DNA of 64,000 nucleotides. It comes from Micropterus salmoides (taxonomy: Eukaryota; Chordata; Actinopteri; Centrarchiformes; Centrarchidae). Under the pieces are notes generated by a model. It did not search any database, had not been told where the DNA came from, and was given only the letters and a program-made list of their open reading frames with translations. The stretch is from the NCBI RefSeq assembly GCF_014851395.1, contig NW_024040928.1, positions 11,210,443 through 11,274,442 on the forward strand, read 5' to 3'. The translations under genes were made by a program, and so were the position numbers. How positions within the stretch are numbered: position 1 is the stretch's first letter; the number at the start of each line of letters is the position of its first letter. Positions 46,157 through 59,700 of this stretch are shown piece by piece.

Positions 46157-49100
46157 CAATGTCAGCCAGATAACCTGGAGTGTCGTGGGTTGACCCAGCC
46201 AACTCCCTGCATGAGTTTAGACTACAGCTGGCACCTCCCATAGAAATAACCATGCAGGAGACTTAAACTTTGGGATACTAAATGAAGGTAAGAACACCTC
46301 CACAACAGCAGGGCCACTACCAAATGTTATAAATTTGGACATTAATCTTCAAAGTGTATTGGTGATTTTAGCTTAACTAGATTGCCTTTGCCGGCACATG
46401 AAAATATTCTGAAAAACAAACAAAAACAGACATGTTTTCAGAAAATTGAAAGGCTTTCTTTCAATACCTAAAAACTGTTTGTGGACAGCACGGTCACTTT
46501 GAAAACCAATAGGTGCATTATGCAGACACTCAAGAGTGAGAGTGAGGGCTATAATTAACAATTATTTCCATTACCGATTCATATGTCAACCAGTTTGGTC
46601 TAACAAATGCCAGAAAATACTGAAAAATGCCCATTGCAATAGAGAGAGGTCAAGTTGACAACTTCAAATTGTTGGGGGGGGGGGTTGTCCATCCAACAGT
46701 CTTAACCCAATGATATTCAGTTTTGGACAAAAATTGAAAAAAAGGACAAAAACTAACAGCAAATGCTCACATCTAAGAAACTCGAACCAGAGAACTTTGA
46801 AATTTGTCAGTTTTAACTAATCCAGCAGCTTTTCATTCTGTCAAATCCGTTTTCAGCTCCAGATGTGAGATCAAAGTATTCTTCCTCTGAGTTAGCCACT
46901 GCCCACTGAGAGGCAGTAGAGTTCCAGTGTTAAGCACAACGCCCATACAAGCCCAAGTCCCAAGTCTATGCCTGGAGCCAAGCATATCATAAACACATTC
47001 AACATTTCTTGATATGCTGCAGGCCAAACCATATTTAATCAAGCCCAAAATTCAACTAAATAAAACACATCATACCAAAGGTTGCGGAACAGTGCTGATA
47101 TATCACCCTAATATTCCAACTCTACATTCACAGTACATAAAATGGACATTTCTATCAAAAGAAAAACACGCACTTTGTCCAAATCTTACACTCGTGTTTT
47201 GATTTATGGCCATACCGTAGAACAATAACAGGTTGCTTTTCATTATTTCATGAAGATTTACTATGTGAACAATTTCAGCTTGAGGAGCTCAAGTGCAGTC
47301 ATTTCACTTGGTGATGAGGCAGGGCACTTAGCCAGAGGTTGCCAGCATCATTTCACCCCGCTCCCTATGCTCTTGAATGGGCAATCAGAGCGAGCTTTGC
47401 ACTAAACATAGGTCACATCCTCAGCCCTGTGACCTGAATGTTGTATATATTATGTATACATAAGTAAATGTGTGGCTTGAAAAAGGTGTGTGGGTGTGTG
47501 TGTGTGTTGGGGGTAAGGGGCTAGGGGTTGTTCAAGGAGGTGTTGGTTATGCTACAATAAAGGCTAAGGGTGAGAGCAAGAAAGACAAGGGTGGGATTAC
47601 TTCTTAGGATAAAGACCAAGAAAAGACAAGAAAAGATGCAATTACCTGAAAAGAAAGAGCACAATCATGGTAAAATAATGTTTTGAATAGAGAACTTTGC
47701 ATTTCTAAACCTGATCCAAAGCAGTTTTCTGTGATTAATAAAGTACATAAGAGAAATACTATTTTACAAAGGCTTTATTTAATTCCTGCCAGTAATCTAA
47801 ACAGAGCGTAGGCACAGACAGACTGATAAAGAGTTTCCAGTCTCAGTGATGGATAGCATGTTTATCTTTATAGGCTTGATGTTCATGGATGTGTGTGTGT
47901 GTGTTTGTGTGCCTGCGTGCGTGCCTGCGTGTGTGTGTGTGCATGTACTCATATTTCTGCCTGCCTACTTCAGTCAGAGCTTCTTTATATGTGAGTGTGT
48001 GCATGCATGTATTGTGTGTATATATCAAGGGAGGGGGGGGGGTTGTCACTGAAAGCATGGTGCAGATTAAAAAGGGGGAGTGTGCAGGGGAGTAATGACA
48101 AGAAAGAGGGAGCCGTGGGTTCCCAAGGCAACCTGCTGCTCCCTGGCCCTTGCGAGCTGGCGCGGGGGGCCCTGTCTCATCTTGTGCTGTGCCTGAGCAC
48201 CTGCACACTGTTTGCACAGGCAACAGTGATTATTTTGATGATCTCTTGGCTTGCTAGAAGCCCACATCGCAGGCCACATCCACTGATCTAACATCTCCCT
48301 CTAGATGTCATTCATTTATCCAGCTGGAAATGTGTTGAGAAGAAGCCATCTACGCACAGACAAAAAGGCCCAGCCCGGGAGTAGAGAAACAATCAGAGCA
48401 GAACCTGAATCCACACAAAGCCTGACGGTTGCGACATGCTTGGCGTAGCCTTAAGGGATGGATCCCTGATGATGTGTTGCAGCCTAATTTCTACACTCTC
48501 ATCAAAGTGGGAAATCTCAGCGGGAACTTGGTTGGATAGATTTGACTCGATGACATGTTGGAGGATATGAAAGCATCTGGTTGACCACAGCAACTGGGGC
48601 AAAAATCAAACTCTTGAACATTAGTCCACTGAATCACTGGCTATGTGTTTCTCTGCTAGTCTGAAAGGGCAATAAGAGCACAACCACCCATGGGGTGTCA
48701 TATTAAACAATTTTAATAAAACATAAAATGTCTATAAATAACAATGACACTGCAGGACTGAAGGGAATGATGGCTGCACTGGGGTTTAAAAGCATAGACA
48801 AGTGCTCTTTCAGTGGCTAGTAGGTAACAGCTGAGTCAGACAGAAAAAGTATTTTCCATCTGTTATTGCAATATGAAATACTGTAAACATATTTATTTTT
48901 AGTGCCTTGGGCTATTTTGCTGCAAAAACCATGAGATTTCATTAGATCTTCTCACATTAACAAACGTTTGACCACCTGAAGAGCGAAAACAAGTTGAAAA
49001 TAACATGACAAATGACCTATAATGTTCTAAACTGATATGGCTACCTTAAAAGCAAATAGTTTATTAATACAGTCATACAGAGCCACATTAGAATTAATTT

Positions 49101-49811
49101 CAAGTTGTGCTTTTGTCCCTCTGATGAATCCAGTATTCACTCTTCTTTTTCTCTGTTTTGCTCTCCACCAACTCCAGAGAGATTTATCTTGTTCTTTAGC
49201 TACTAAATGCTCCATTGTGTTCCCCAGCTAGTTGCAAACTTAGCCATATTATGCTGGGCAGGTAGCATACAGTGTGTTTTTTTAGAGCTTGTTTTTGCTA
49301 ATAACAGTCACCTGACGATGAGAGCGGTGAGGATGAATTAAAACAATAATGTTGCGAGCCGGAAAAAACAAAACAATAATGAGCTAAAAGAAGCTAAAAC
49401 ACTGAGGGGAACCACAGGGCTTGCTAATAATTAGAGTTTGTCACTACAAACCATGTCACATACACAAAGTGATTTGATCCATAGTTAATATAAAAAATAT
49501 TGATCACAGCAGCTTTATTTCATATTTGAAAGAAGGCGTATTGACCTGTTCAAAATAAAGATGATTATTAGCTGAAACAGCAACAAGCTACTACACACAC
49601 ACACTCACACACACACACTCACACACACTTTACCCCTCCTGAAGACCTTTGCATTTCCTGTTAGTCCCAATAATGCAAGTACAAGCAGCTCTACTTCCTG
49701 GTTCTCAGGCTGGCGAGGAAGGAACACCAGTCTGGTCACACGGTGCTCACCGCTTCCCCCTTACCTCCACCCCACCCTCCCTCCCTCTCTGCATACTTCA
49801 CACTTCTCTCT
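41561..49811. other. Intergenic DNA with several microsatellites
   Basis: (TG)n at 46125-46155, GT-rich DNA at 47470-47510 and 47889-47941, (CA)n at 49592-49629 and a G-run at 46675-46685. A 12-bp inverted repeat lies at 44233-44272. The 48060-48290 stretch is information-rich and GC-balanced; see findings. No gene supported. Confidence 0.45.
44233..44272. repeat. 12-bp inverted repeat
   Basis: AAAAAGTAGTGT (44233-44244) and ACACTACTTTTT (44261-44272) are exact reverse complements around a 16-base loop. Confidence 0.85.
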
Positions 49812-49900
49812 CTCAATTCAATTCAAATGTGCTTTATTGGCATGAATGTATAACAACAATATAGCCAAAGCATCATACAAACTACATAAGAACAATCAAT
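49812..49900. repeat. Teleost dispersed-repeat end (LINE tail-like)
   Basis: TCAATTCAATTCAAATGTGC then TTTATTGGCATGAATG, AGCCAAAGCATCATACAAAC and a short A-rich part match a repeat end I recall from many fish genomes. Confidence 0.5.
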
Positions 49901-51426
49901 CCTATACATTTCTCTCTCTCTCTTTCAGTTTTTCTCTCTCATTCTCTAACTGGTTCCAGCTCTCTTATGTCATTGACATCTTCCTTACTTCTCTCACCTT
50001 CATCTCCCTTTACCTCCCACACAGGCCCACACAGATTGACACTGTGGAAATAAAAGACAACTACCTCTTGCAGGAGAAGGCACACAAACAAGCATACTCA
50101 CTGGAGGCAGGATGTTCCCCAGATCGAAGGATATTTTTACATGCCGCTGACATGGTTTGACAGCAAAAAACACAGCTTCTATATTTACAGGCTGTGTTTA
50201 TCTCCTGGTGTGGAAAGGGGATGTGGAAGTTGTATTTAACAAGACAGTGATGGAGAATTTGGAATAGGAAACGACTGGAGCCATCAGCGGAGAGAGAGAG
50301 AGATAATGAGAGGGAATATAGATACGGAGTGAAAAAAAAGGACAGTCAAATTTTTTATGTGATGTTGTGGTAAAGTGCAGGGAAAGTGATCTACTGTACA
50401 ATCTCCTCTTAAAAATGGCCACTCAACACCCCAAAATTCTTTTATAAATCATTCATTCAGGCCTCCGGTGCACCATACGGGAACTTGCTGATGCAGTTCC
50501 AGGACAAGTGCCGACAAAGTAGTGCACTGTGCGGTTATGTGTCCCCATAGACGTGTTATAGCATCATTGTCTGGCTGTGAGCGCCGTGCTCTTTGCTTGT
50601 GCTCCCCGTGGTGTGTCCCATTAGTGGTCTCTAGCAGGCCGCAGCTCATTGCTGGTACGAGCCAAAATACTGCATTATTAATCAGCCTCGCTTGTTTACC
50701 CTGTGTGATCAACCTTCAAAGCAACCAGTATGATATGGCCACGCGTGTACACCCGGGCACCCGTGCATTCATTCTGCATGTACACACACACACACGTTAT
50801 TTACTCTCCACCCTGAGGCCCGAAGCCCTATGGGAAAAAAATGGTGCTCTGGTTACAGGCAACAATGGTGGCATTTAATATGGGTCATGGTTACTAGGCA
50901 ACCACAAGCCAAGTGGACTGGTGTTGGATTACTGATCGTTTCATAATTAATTACGGATTATGAATAATTGATTGAGAAGTGTTGGGTAATTTACAGTCGT
51001 GTGTAAATGGGAGTCACTCTACTGCCTTATCTTCAGCGTGTGCGTGTGTGTCCACATGCAAATGATATGCACACAGCTATCATCTCTAGAGGTGTGAATA
51101 CTGGACAATATTAATAAGGAAAAATGCAATTTTTATTTCTATGCAAACATCTCTCAGTCTTATAATAAGCTCATCATTATGCAGAATTTTCAGTGAAAAT
51201 GAAAATACTGAATACTGTCACTTGCAGTTTATTTCTGCAACCAAGCCAGATCATTATAAGTCCAAATGACATGGGTCAGGAGGAAAATTCGCCCAGTTTC
51301 TCTCTGTTTTTCCATCTTTATATTCTGTTTTTACATCTTTCTATGATATGAAGTTATAACAGGACACTGTTGTTCTGGATGTTGGCATAGAAGCACCAAT
51401 GATTGGCTGGTGAGAGGGGTTTTGAG

Positions 51427-51474
<48 letters not shown>

Positions 51475-53234
51475 TAACAGATAGGGAGAGAGTTAGAAAG
51501 AGAGGCAAAAGAAGAGAGGAGGATGTAGGTGAGAGGTAGATGAGCGGTGCGTAGGAGTTTGAGTGGGCCGAAGAGAGACGGAGCGAGAGGGAGGGATGGA
51601 GCTGAAAGCAGATCTGGACAAAAGGAGCAGCCAGGAGAGAAAACTGTCCTTAATTCCTTGTTTCGAGCTGAATCTAAAAAGCAAGACCAGCTTTTTAAAG
51701 CACAAAACCATGTTTACGTCTGTAAAGGGACGGAGATAGTTAACTTCAACACATCTTAAACTAGAAACACATTTGCACACATGCATGATTTAAAAGCACA
51801 ACAATTTGAGTACTTTCTACCAGTGATTAACCCTGCATAATTTACATTATGATGCTGTTCTGTGGGTGACCAGTAGGGGTCAATGACTAACGCAAAGTCC
51901 TCTCACAAAATGCAACAGCACTGTGGGTGTACAACTGGCAGAGGGTGAAGGATCATGGCCTTGAGAAGACCGTAGATAGACAGATAAAAGATACACAAAT
52001 GTGCGATTGTATAATTTTGTTGTCTGTCTTCTAGCACTACAATCCGTTACTATGGAAACACATGTCTAAAATATGTTTTGACATCAGCATTATGGGTAAG
52101 GAGAACGGGACAAGGCTCACAAAGCTGAAAAGGAAAGATTTTCCCTAAAAAGATGATATATTGTAGGTTTCGACATGACAGCTGTGATGTTTAAGCATAA
52201 GAAGCTCTGGAACGGTACAGCTGTTCATGTCATGTCATTATGTTTTCATTATTTCTGATACAGCATAAAACACCAAATAGAGTTCAGGAAGGATCTAGAA
52301 GTCACATTAACAGAAATGGAGAAAAGAGGGAAAGAAAGGTGGTGAGGGCGGTAACGGAAAGAAATGGACACCAGTATGTGTGGTATGAGCGGGAGATGCA
52401 TAAAAGGAGGGAGGGAAAAAAAGAGTGGCAGCTGTCAATAGAAAAGAGAGGAGGGAGGTGAAAGAGAGGTGGATTACTGCAGTATCATTTTCCTCCTTCG
52501 ACCCCAGCCATTACTCCTTCAACCCCCGCCTCCCCCCCTCCTGGTCTCATCCAAACTCACACACAGTCACACACAGACACTAAATAATGTGCTGGATTAC
52601 TTGGCGATTGGAAAGACCATACATACCTTTATGATCAATAAGAAGGCACGACTGAAGGCAAAAACGGCTGCAAGCATCAGACACACAGTTTCCTATCAAG
52701 TTCCATCATTAAGGTGTACAAGTGTTTGTGTGTGTAAGGCTGATGGTCCACAGAGAGCAGGGAGGAACACAACAGGTTGAAATGACCAGCTGCTGAAAAC
52801 ACCTGCAGGTGACCTTCTCATGATGCAAAGTGTGGCTGATTATAACCTTGATGGGTTATATAACATACATAACATATATAACATTTGACTCTGTGAGACA
52901 ATACGATAAACAGAAACATTGAAGGTTAGAGGACCTTTGTTGTCATTGTGACAGTAACATAAACAACAATGACTGTCAATTGGAAACAGGAAACAATCAG
53001 CAATCTGCCGTGTTAAAGTCTGATGTTTTGTTGAATCACTCATCCGCCCTGACATCCTCCCTACGCAGACTTTGTCTCTCTGTTACAACGTCACCTGACT
53101 TTCTTCATAATTCTTACAGCCGCTCTGTCACCGGAATGTCAGCATATATTGTTCTGGAGCTCAAACAATTGATACTGTTGTCCTTCTTGGGAGGACAGTC
53201 TTGACTAGAAACACAGGAAACTGGTGGATTAAAA
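49901..53234. other. Intergenic DNA with a long GT microsatellite
   Basis: (GT)n at 51429-51472 is the longest pure GT tract here. 50930-51000 is rich in TAATTA-type homeodomain-like sites. The reading frames in 50500-50880 and 52240-52780 have no domain I recognise. Confidence 0.45.
51429..51472. repeat. (GT)22 microsatellite
   Basis: Uninterrupted GT repeat, likely polymorphic. Confidence 0.95.
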
Positions 53235-53340
53235 AAAAGGAGCATGTAAAGGGATAGTGAGGCTGGTCCAAAGATTGACCCTTGAGGAACTCCACAGGTC
53301 AAAGGAGCGCAATCACATACTTTAACAGTGATGGAAACAA
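53235..53340 (-). pseudogene. LINE reverse transcriptase fragment (L2-like)
   Basis: The - strand reads APLTCGVPQGSIFGPASLSLYMLLF at 53235-53309, carrying the GVPQGSxxGP...SLYMLP block of L2-type reverse transcriptases. Coding similarity stops at once on the downstream side. It is an isolated fossil piece of about 30 codons, not related in position to the LINE at 8637. Confidence 0.65.
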
Positions 53341-56300
53341 ATTACTGGCAATTTCATATGTAGGAACATTGAGGTGAAAGATGTCACAGTAGCAGGGATT
53401 GAGTACACATCTCCCCTGTTTTCACTGCGTTTGTTAAACTCTTACTGTCTTACCACATGAAAGAATGGATGTGTGTGTCAGTGAGCGAGGATGTTGCTGC
53501 AAGACAGCAAGTGCACATATAAACAATAATAAATTAGGATTCAGCTTTAGAAATAAAACGAGAGACACTGAAGACAGTGATTAACTGATGAGAAAAAAAA
53601 CTCTGATAGTTGGGGCTCATGGTCCAGTTAGTGGATCATTTGTGGTGACAAAACACACAAACACCAAAGTTGTGGGGGGTAAAATATGTTTGTAGTGAGG
53701 TGCAGGAGATTAACTGAGCAGTAGTAAAGCTGCCAAGGGTCAAAGTAAAGACATTAAATATCCTGACAGCACCACAGATAAACTGCAGGCCTGCTGTCCT
53801 GTCCACTTGTGTGTGTCTTGTTTTTGTAGCAAGGACCTGAATCTGGGCTAATGGGCCAACAGAGTATACACTGTGGACAGCAATCTATCATCATGATTTT
53901 TGCTTCAAATACAAAGGTTAGGTAACATATCTGTTATATCTGCTAATATATCTGCAATTGCCTCAGAAGTGCCATTAAGCTGTTTTAGAGATGTTTCAAC
54001 ATTCACACTGGTTACTGCTTTGTTTAACGCCCAGAGTGATGTTCTAATTTGTTATGGGAGCGTCCTGAATAAAATCAAGAAGAAGGATGACTCCACCTTT
54101 ACCACAGAGTGGCTGTGTTTATCTCTAATGGGCAGGCTTGTGTGCGTGTCTGTGTGAGTGCATGTCTGTGTCTGTGTGTACGCACGTGTGTACAATGACA
54201 CTGCCATCCTGCATCCTCCATGCTCATCTGCTTCTACAACCTATTAATTAGAGCGCGGCTATCACAGAGCCCGTGGCAATCTCTCTATCTGTCGCTCACT
54301 CTCCCTATCTCACTTTGGACAAATAATCCTTCTCTTTCGACCTCTCTCCCTTTGAATCCACGAAGATCGCTTTCTCTTTCACTTCATTTACCCAACTCTC
54401 TGTATCTTTCATTTTTATTCTCTCAGACAGACATACTCATCCAAAGAAGCTCACGAAAACCATGCAGGCATACAGTCAAAAAGGAACCAGTTAGAGATTT
54501 TTCTATTCTTTTTATCTTTTTCTTTCAACATGACTACTACAGGTTTACTGGCATAGTCAGGAAGGATATACCTGAATAAACATGCACTGTGTGTGCGTGT
54601 GTGTGCACATGTGCACATAGCCCACACATTCCTGCAAAAAGTAGGATAGTCCTCTTATCATATATTTGTGCGTGTGTGTCCATATCTATACATACATTGA
54701 GGGTCTGTTGCTGCTTTCATGTATGATGTATGTACTACATGCTTCGGAATGTGTATTAGTGTGGGTGGGATGCTCACGACTGTTTGCATTTGCATGGGAC
54801 AGTTTGCAATTTAGCAAGGGAAGGACCCAGGGGAGCCATCAGGTTGAACTCGCTGTTCCCGGGATGTGCCCTGGGAAGAGACCCGATGTCACTCGGATAA
54901 AAACAACACACACGCCCTGTCAAACAGCAGGGAGGATGGATGGATGGATGGAGACAGGGCAAGGGAGCGATAAAAAAGACGGAAAAGAGAATAATGGCCG
55001 CCAGAGTTTAATGGATAAAGACAGAAGACAAAGAGGGAGATGAATAGATACAAAAAAGAGAAGGAAACGAGACAAAGAGAGATAGGAAGAGAAGGAGAAA
55101 GACAAATAAAAAGACAAAAGTGAAGAGTGTGTAACCTATGCTCCCCTGGAAATAACACGTCATGACTTGGCAGAGTATGGCACAGATTCTGATACTGTAA
55201 TGTTTTATAACAATACCTCACACTTGAACCCCTGCTGCATTCCCCAGTGGATGGCTATTGGCTAACAGATAACGGAATGAGGGACAGAGGTGTGATGAAG
55301 CAGAAATAAAAGCAGTGTTACTCTTCTACATCCTGTACTTGTTGTAGAGCTCTGTAAATTGGACAAAGAACAAGCATGTCTTTTGTCACAAATGCCGCCC
55401 CCTCCCCTTCCAAATAATTCTGCATGGTGTGAAGTACCAGCACAGCAGCAGTAGTCCAACAAGTATAAAAAGCAGGCTTTGGTGACAGTTGAGTTGGATA
55501 ACGTGACAGCTCAAGATGAGTCCATTTGCTGCTGTCACTCTCACACGTCTCGCTTTATCACCGCAGAGCCCCAGCATAAATATAAAGGCAACATCTGCAA
55601 AACATCCACCCTTCCTGTTAGACTGAAAAGATTTATGAGAGACACATTGGATAGATTGAACTAATCGGACACATTCATGTGATCACAGAAGCTGAGCATG
55701 GAGGAATCCTATGTATTTTGTGCAGCTACCTTAAATGTGTAGACAGCAGGCTCTGCTCCCCACTGCACCCCAATTACAGAGACTTCCTAATGGATATCCT
55801 CTTGTCTCTCCTCTGATCATTATCCTTTCATTCATTTTTATGTCATCCCATTTGATATCTGTGAAACAGACTGTTGTTTCTGAGTGGATGGTCATTACCT
55901 CTACTAAATCTCCCTCAGTGAGGAAAAAACACTTTGATTCTGTGCAACTAGGTATGCTTAGAGTTCCAGGAAAAGTGATCAAAGCGTCTTCCTCTTCTCA
56001 GGGATCAAACAGCGACGGAATATTTACTGATTTGTTTGGTACTTGGGCAGAGGATTGCATCATTAGATGCAGAAGGGAAACCAGGAGCACATTATTTACT
56101 TTGATAAACAAAAAAATGTGTGACAACAACACAGCAAATGATCTCGGCCCTGTAAGTCAGCTTTAGTTGAATGTGTGATGCAAACTTTGATACAGACAAA
56201 AATACTCACACAAAGGTGTCCCATAGCACAAAATGGGTGGCTCAGTATATTTAATTATTTTACGAATGAATCCACATTTGTAATGACTTATAATGCATAT

Positions 56301-56709
56301 TCAGCTTCAACTTGTGGAGAAATAGCGTATCAGATTTTCAGGCCACCTCCTGGATGAAACCATCTTTTTATCCTGTACATCTACAGTAACTTACTGTGGA
56401 TTAAAAAATATATATACATGCTTACAGTAGTAAGCATATAAAGATTTTTTTTTGCTTGACCTCACACCTTATTCTTTGCATTATGGCCATCTAAACACTC
56501 AATATAAAAACACAATGGAAAAAAGGTACAACAGAAAAGCTATATTTTAGTATTTCCAATGTCAAAAGGGGCATATGGCCAGCAACTGTTTAATGAATGC
56601 CTATCGGTACAAAACACTGATAAACTATCTAATAAAGTCCATTATGAGAGGCAGAGACCAGCAGAAACAGTTGTTTTATGGCTTGAGTGGGAAGTTAAAG
56701 CACACCTGT
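53341..56709. other. Intergenic DNA with short simple repeats
   Basis: (GGAT)n at 54933-54951 and GT-rich DNA at 54120-54190 and 54585-54615. 54720-54900 is information-rich, with octamer-like ATTTGCAT. No gene supported. Confidence 0.45.
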
Positions 56710-56771
56710 GTGTTTTTCCAGGTAGCAATTAAAGCCAAGAGTGTTTTTCCAGATAGCAATTAAAGCCAAGA
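56710..56771. repeat. 31-bp tandem duplication
   Basis: Units at 56710-56740 and 56741-56771 (GTGTTTTTCCAGRTAGCAAT...) differ by one base (R = G then A). Confidence 0.92.
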
Positions 56772-59700
56772 GTGATCGCTGTAGTTGGCTCGGCTGTGCC
56801 ATTTTTATATCATTATTATGAGACATGACAGGTGTTTCATTATGTCTGCATCACTGGACATTATTAACAAGTGACAGTCATAACAATAAAAAGAAATGGA
56901 AAGGAATAATAAGCTTCTTCAACCATCGTTCATAAAAATTAAGTGTTTTTCACTAATCATTTAGATATTATCAGTCCTAAATTTTAATCACAGCAGATAT
57001 ACAATATTGCAGAGAGCAGATTAGTGGGACTTTAACAACTTTTAAAATAATAGAAAATCTCAATCTAAATTCAAGGAAAGATTTTTGCACACTTTCTGTG
57101 TTTCATTAAAATTCTCAGAAGTTTCCTTTTAAATTAGAATAAATGGGATACTTATTATGTCCGGTATGATGTGCATATATATCAGCATTTCATTAATACT
57201 GATGTAAGATCAGTGTGTTTTCCTTCTCTAGCAACTTATTTTTAAAGTTTTAAACAGGAAAATACCAATATTTCCTGTGGAGTCACACACGGAAGCCACC
57301 TGGGCCTACTTCTGTTTTCTGTTTTTACCAATGGGTTACCATGAATGGTAAAAAATAATGCTAACAATGTCTCATTTCTGTGCCAAATCAGTGCATTCAC
57401 AGTGGGCTCTTATCATAAGACTGCAAGACATTACTGAAATGGTGAATTACCACACTGACATGAAATCTTAAATAAACAAAAAAATGTGTTGTAATAAGTA
57501 GTTGTAAATTCCTCTGTTTAGACGTTGTTTGATACCACTAAGTAATAAAAAAAAAAGTTATTGAAACTGCAAAACTAGATCATCGTTGCCTGGACCTGGT
57601 AAATGAGATGGATATGAGGCAAGTGCTGCAAATAAACTTTTAAAGAGACATTTTTTAAGTGCCCCGGACTCATCATTCAGCTACTACGTGCTAGTGTATA
57701 TGTTGTGTTGATATTGTGAAAATGAAAAAAGGGCACTTTCTTTAGGATAACTTTTTGTCTTATTTATCACATGACAATTTAGCATAGGTCATCTGGTCTT
57801 TACCCCATTCATAAACTAATTTTAGGCAAAAAAAGGCTGGAATTTACTAATAAAATGTAGGTTAAAACTAAACATTAATTCAAACTATCACTAAAGACCT
57901 TTAGTTGGTCCTTTTTGAGGAACCTCTTTGTAGGCTATAAATCTGTACTCTAGGAAAACCAGTCACCATAATACAGAGGCTAAATAATGGGAATCCTTAT
58001 CCAGGTAAGTAAATTCCCAGGGTCCAGTCCAGTGTGAGCAAATTTCATAGTTTGATTTTATTGACTTAGGTGGTAATATTACATGCTATATGCACCACTT
58101 TCATAAGCATCAACGCATTCGCTGGCCACTGCTTTCTGATTAAAACATGCCATCTGCTAGAGATTACTAGTAGGGAATAGCTAAGCCATGGTATAGTCGA
58201 GTACTATCACCTTTAATTTTTTCAATTTAATGGTAATCTATTTTTGTTTAGTCACCCAAAATGTCTAACCTATCTCTGTCTGGTCCACCCTGTCCTTTTG
58301 GCATTGCCTATCCAGTACTGTTCTGGCAACAGTTGGGGAGCTTGGCTGTAGTGGCCGTCTCCTCATCCAGATGAACACCGGCCATTCCAACTAGCAGTTG
58401 TAGGGTGTCTGGGCCCTAGGCCCTGGGCCCCAGCTGCTATCTCAGCTTCACAGTCTGCTGAGTGTGAATATTCATTTAGCTGGCCACAAAATCATAGGCT
58501 CACCGGTGTTTGTGTTGCTGCCTCGGGGGTTTATATGAGGGCTGAGGGGCCCATTCAAACACACAAGGTTCAGTTTATTGCCAGCAAACAATGTAACATG
58601 TTTTGGGATATGTCTCTTATGAGCACTACATCATTGTGTCATACACATTTTTTATTAAATAACAGTATATCATACCAGTATATTGGCTCATAATAACTGC
58701 AATTTTTTTCTGTGCCCCTGGGATGTTGTCTAAAGGAAAATGAGAAAGAAAACCATGAATTGCCAGGTATAGCTAACATTATAATAATATTGTACCTTAA
58801 GTGCACACACTATACCTAAATTCTCCCAGAAACACCACAGAATATTATCAGAAGCAGAATATGTCACTCTGGACCTTTTTGGCCCTCATGGGGCTTGATG
58901 ATCCTGCAGGGCTGGATGGCACAGAGATGCTGAACAGCCTCAACACCCTGCTCTACTGAACCAAGTAATTCCCTGCCAGTTGGAGGCTTTTAGAGCAACT
59001 CGGCTCCCTGGGAAGACGCCTTTCACAGCTACAACACCGACAAATCGTCATTTTCATGGCTTAACTTCCCCTCCAGAGCCGGGGCTTTTGCCCCCATGGT
59101 ATACTTAGGCAGAGGGTTGATTCCTGGGTGTCTTTTGCCCAATGCTGTTAATAAAATTGGGACCTCTGACTGGGCAGGAAAAGACTCTATTTTTGGGGAT
59201 AGGCGTTGGACCAGATGGTCAAATGCCCACAATTTGCTTTCCTCTGCAAATTAGGTTGGATGAAATCAAGGCAGCTGCTGGAGAACCGTGGGGGATTTGA
59301 AGGATACTGGAAGTTGACATGTTTTGATTCAAATCATCAGGGACATACCAATTTTTAAAGAAACTCTTGGAAAATTCAACTTAAGAAAATATAAAGAAAA
59401 TTAAGAGCCTTGCAGGGCTGATGTTACAGTATGTAATCCCCTAGCAACCTTCACTGTTTGCAGTAATTCCTGTACATGACAACAACAGCTTTGCAGATTT
59501 GCAAACAGCTCATTAGGTATTATACACCATCTTTCGATAATTCATTCTGCCTGTTTAGGAGAACATACCACAAACATCAAGTGTGGTCTCTTCTTTCCTG
59601 GGGATGGTGGTGGTGGAGGCTTGTGGTGGTAGAACAGATCCTCCAGGTGATCGAGTTTTCAGCCAAAGCACCTTGAATAATTAAACATGTGGTGGGAGAG

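Noticed and set aside
47846..48223. Overlapping frames of Cys/Val or His/Thr repeats
   Set aside because: Translations of a GT/CA microsatellite.
54666..55221. Frames of 110-125 residues on both strands
   Set aside because: One is low-complexity Ser/Leu/Phe from a purine-rich tract, the other overlaps it and a (GGAT)n repeat; no domain is seen.
58861..58960. Short frame reading LDGTEMLNSLNTLLY
   Set aside because: It looks protein-like for about 30 codons but has no splice-site pair, no family match I know, and may be part of a non-coding block.
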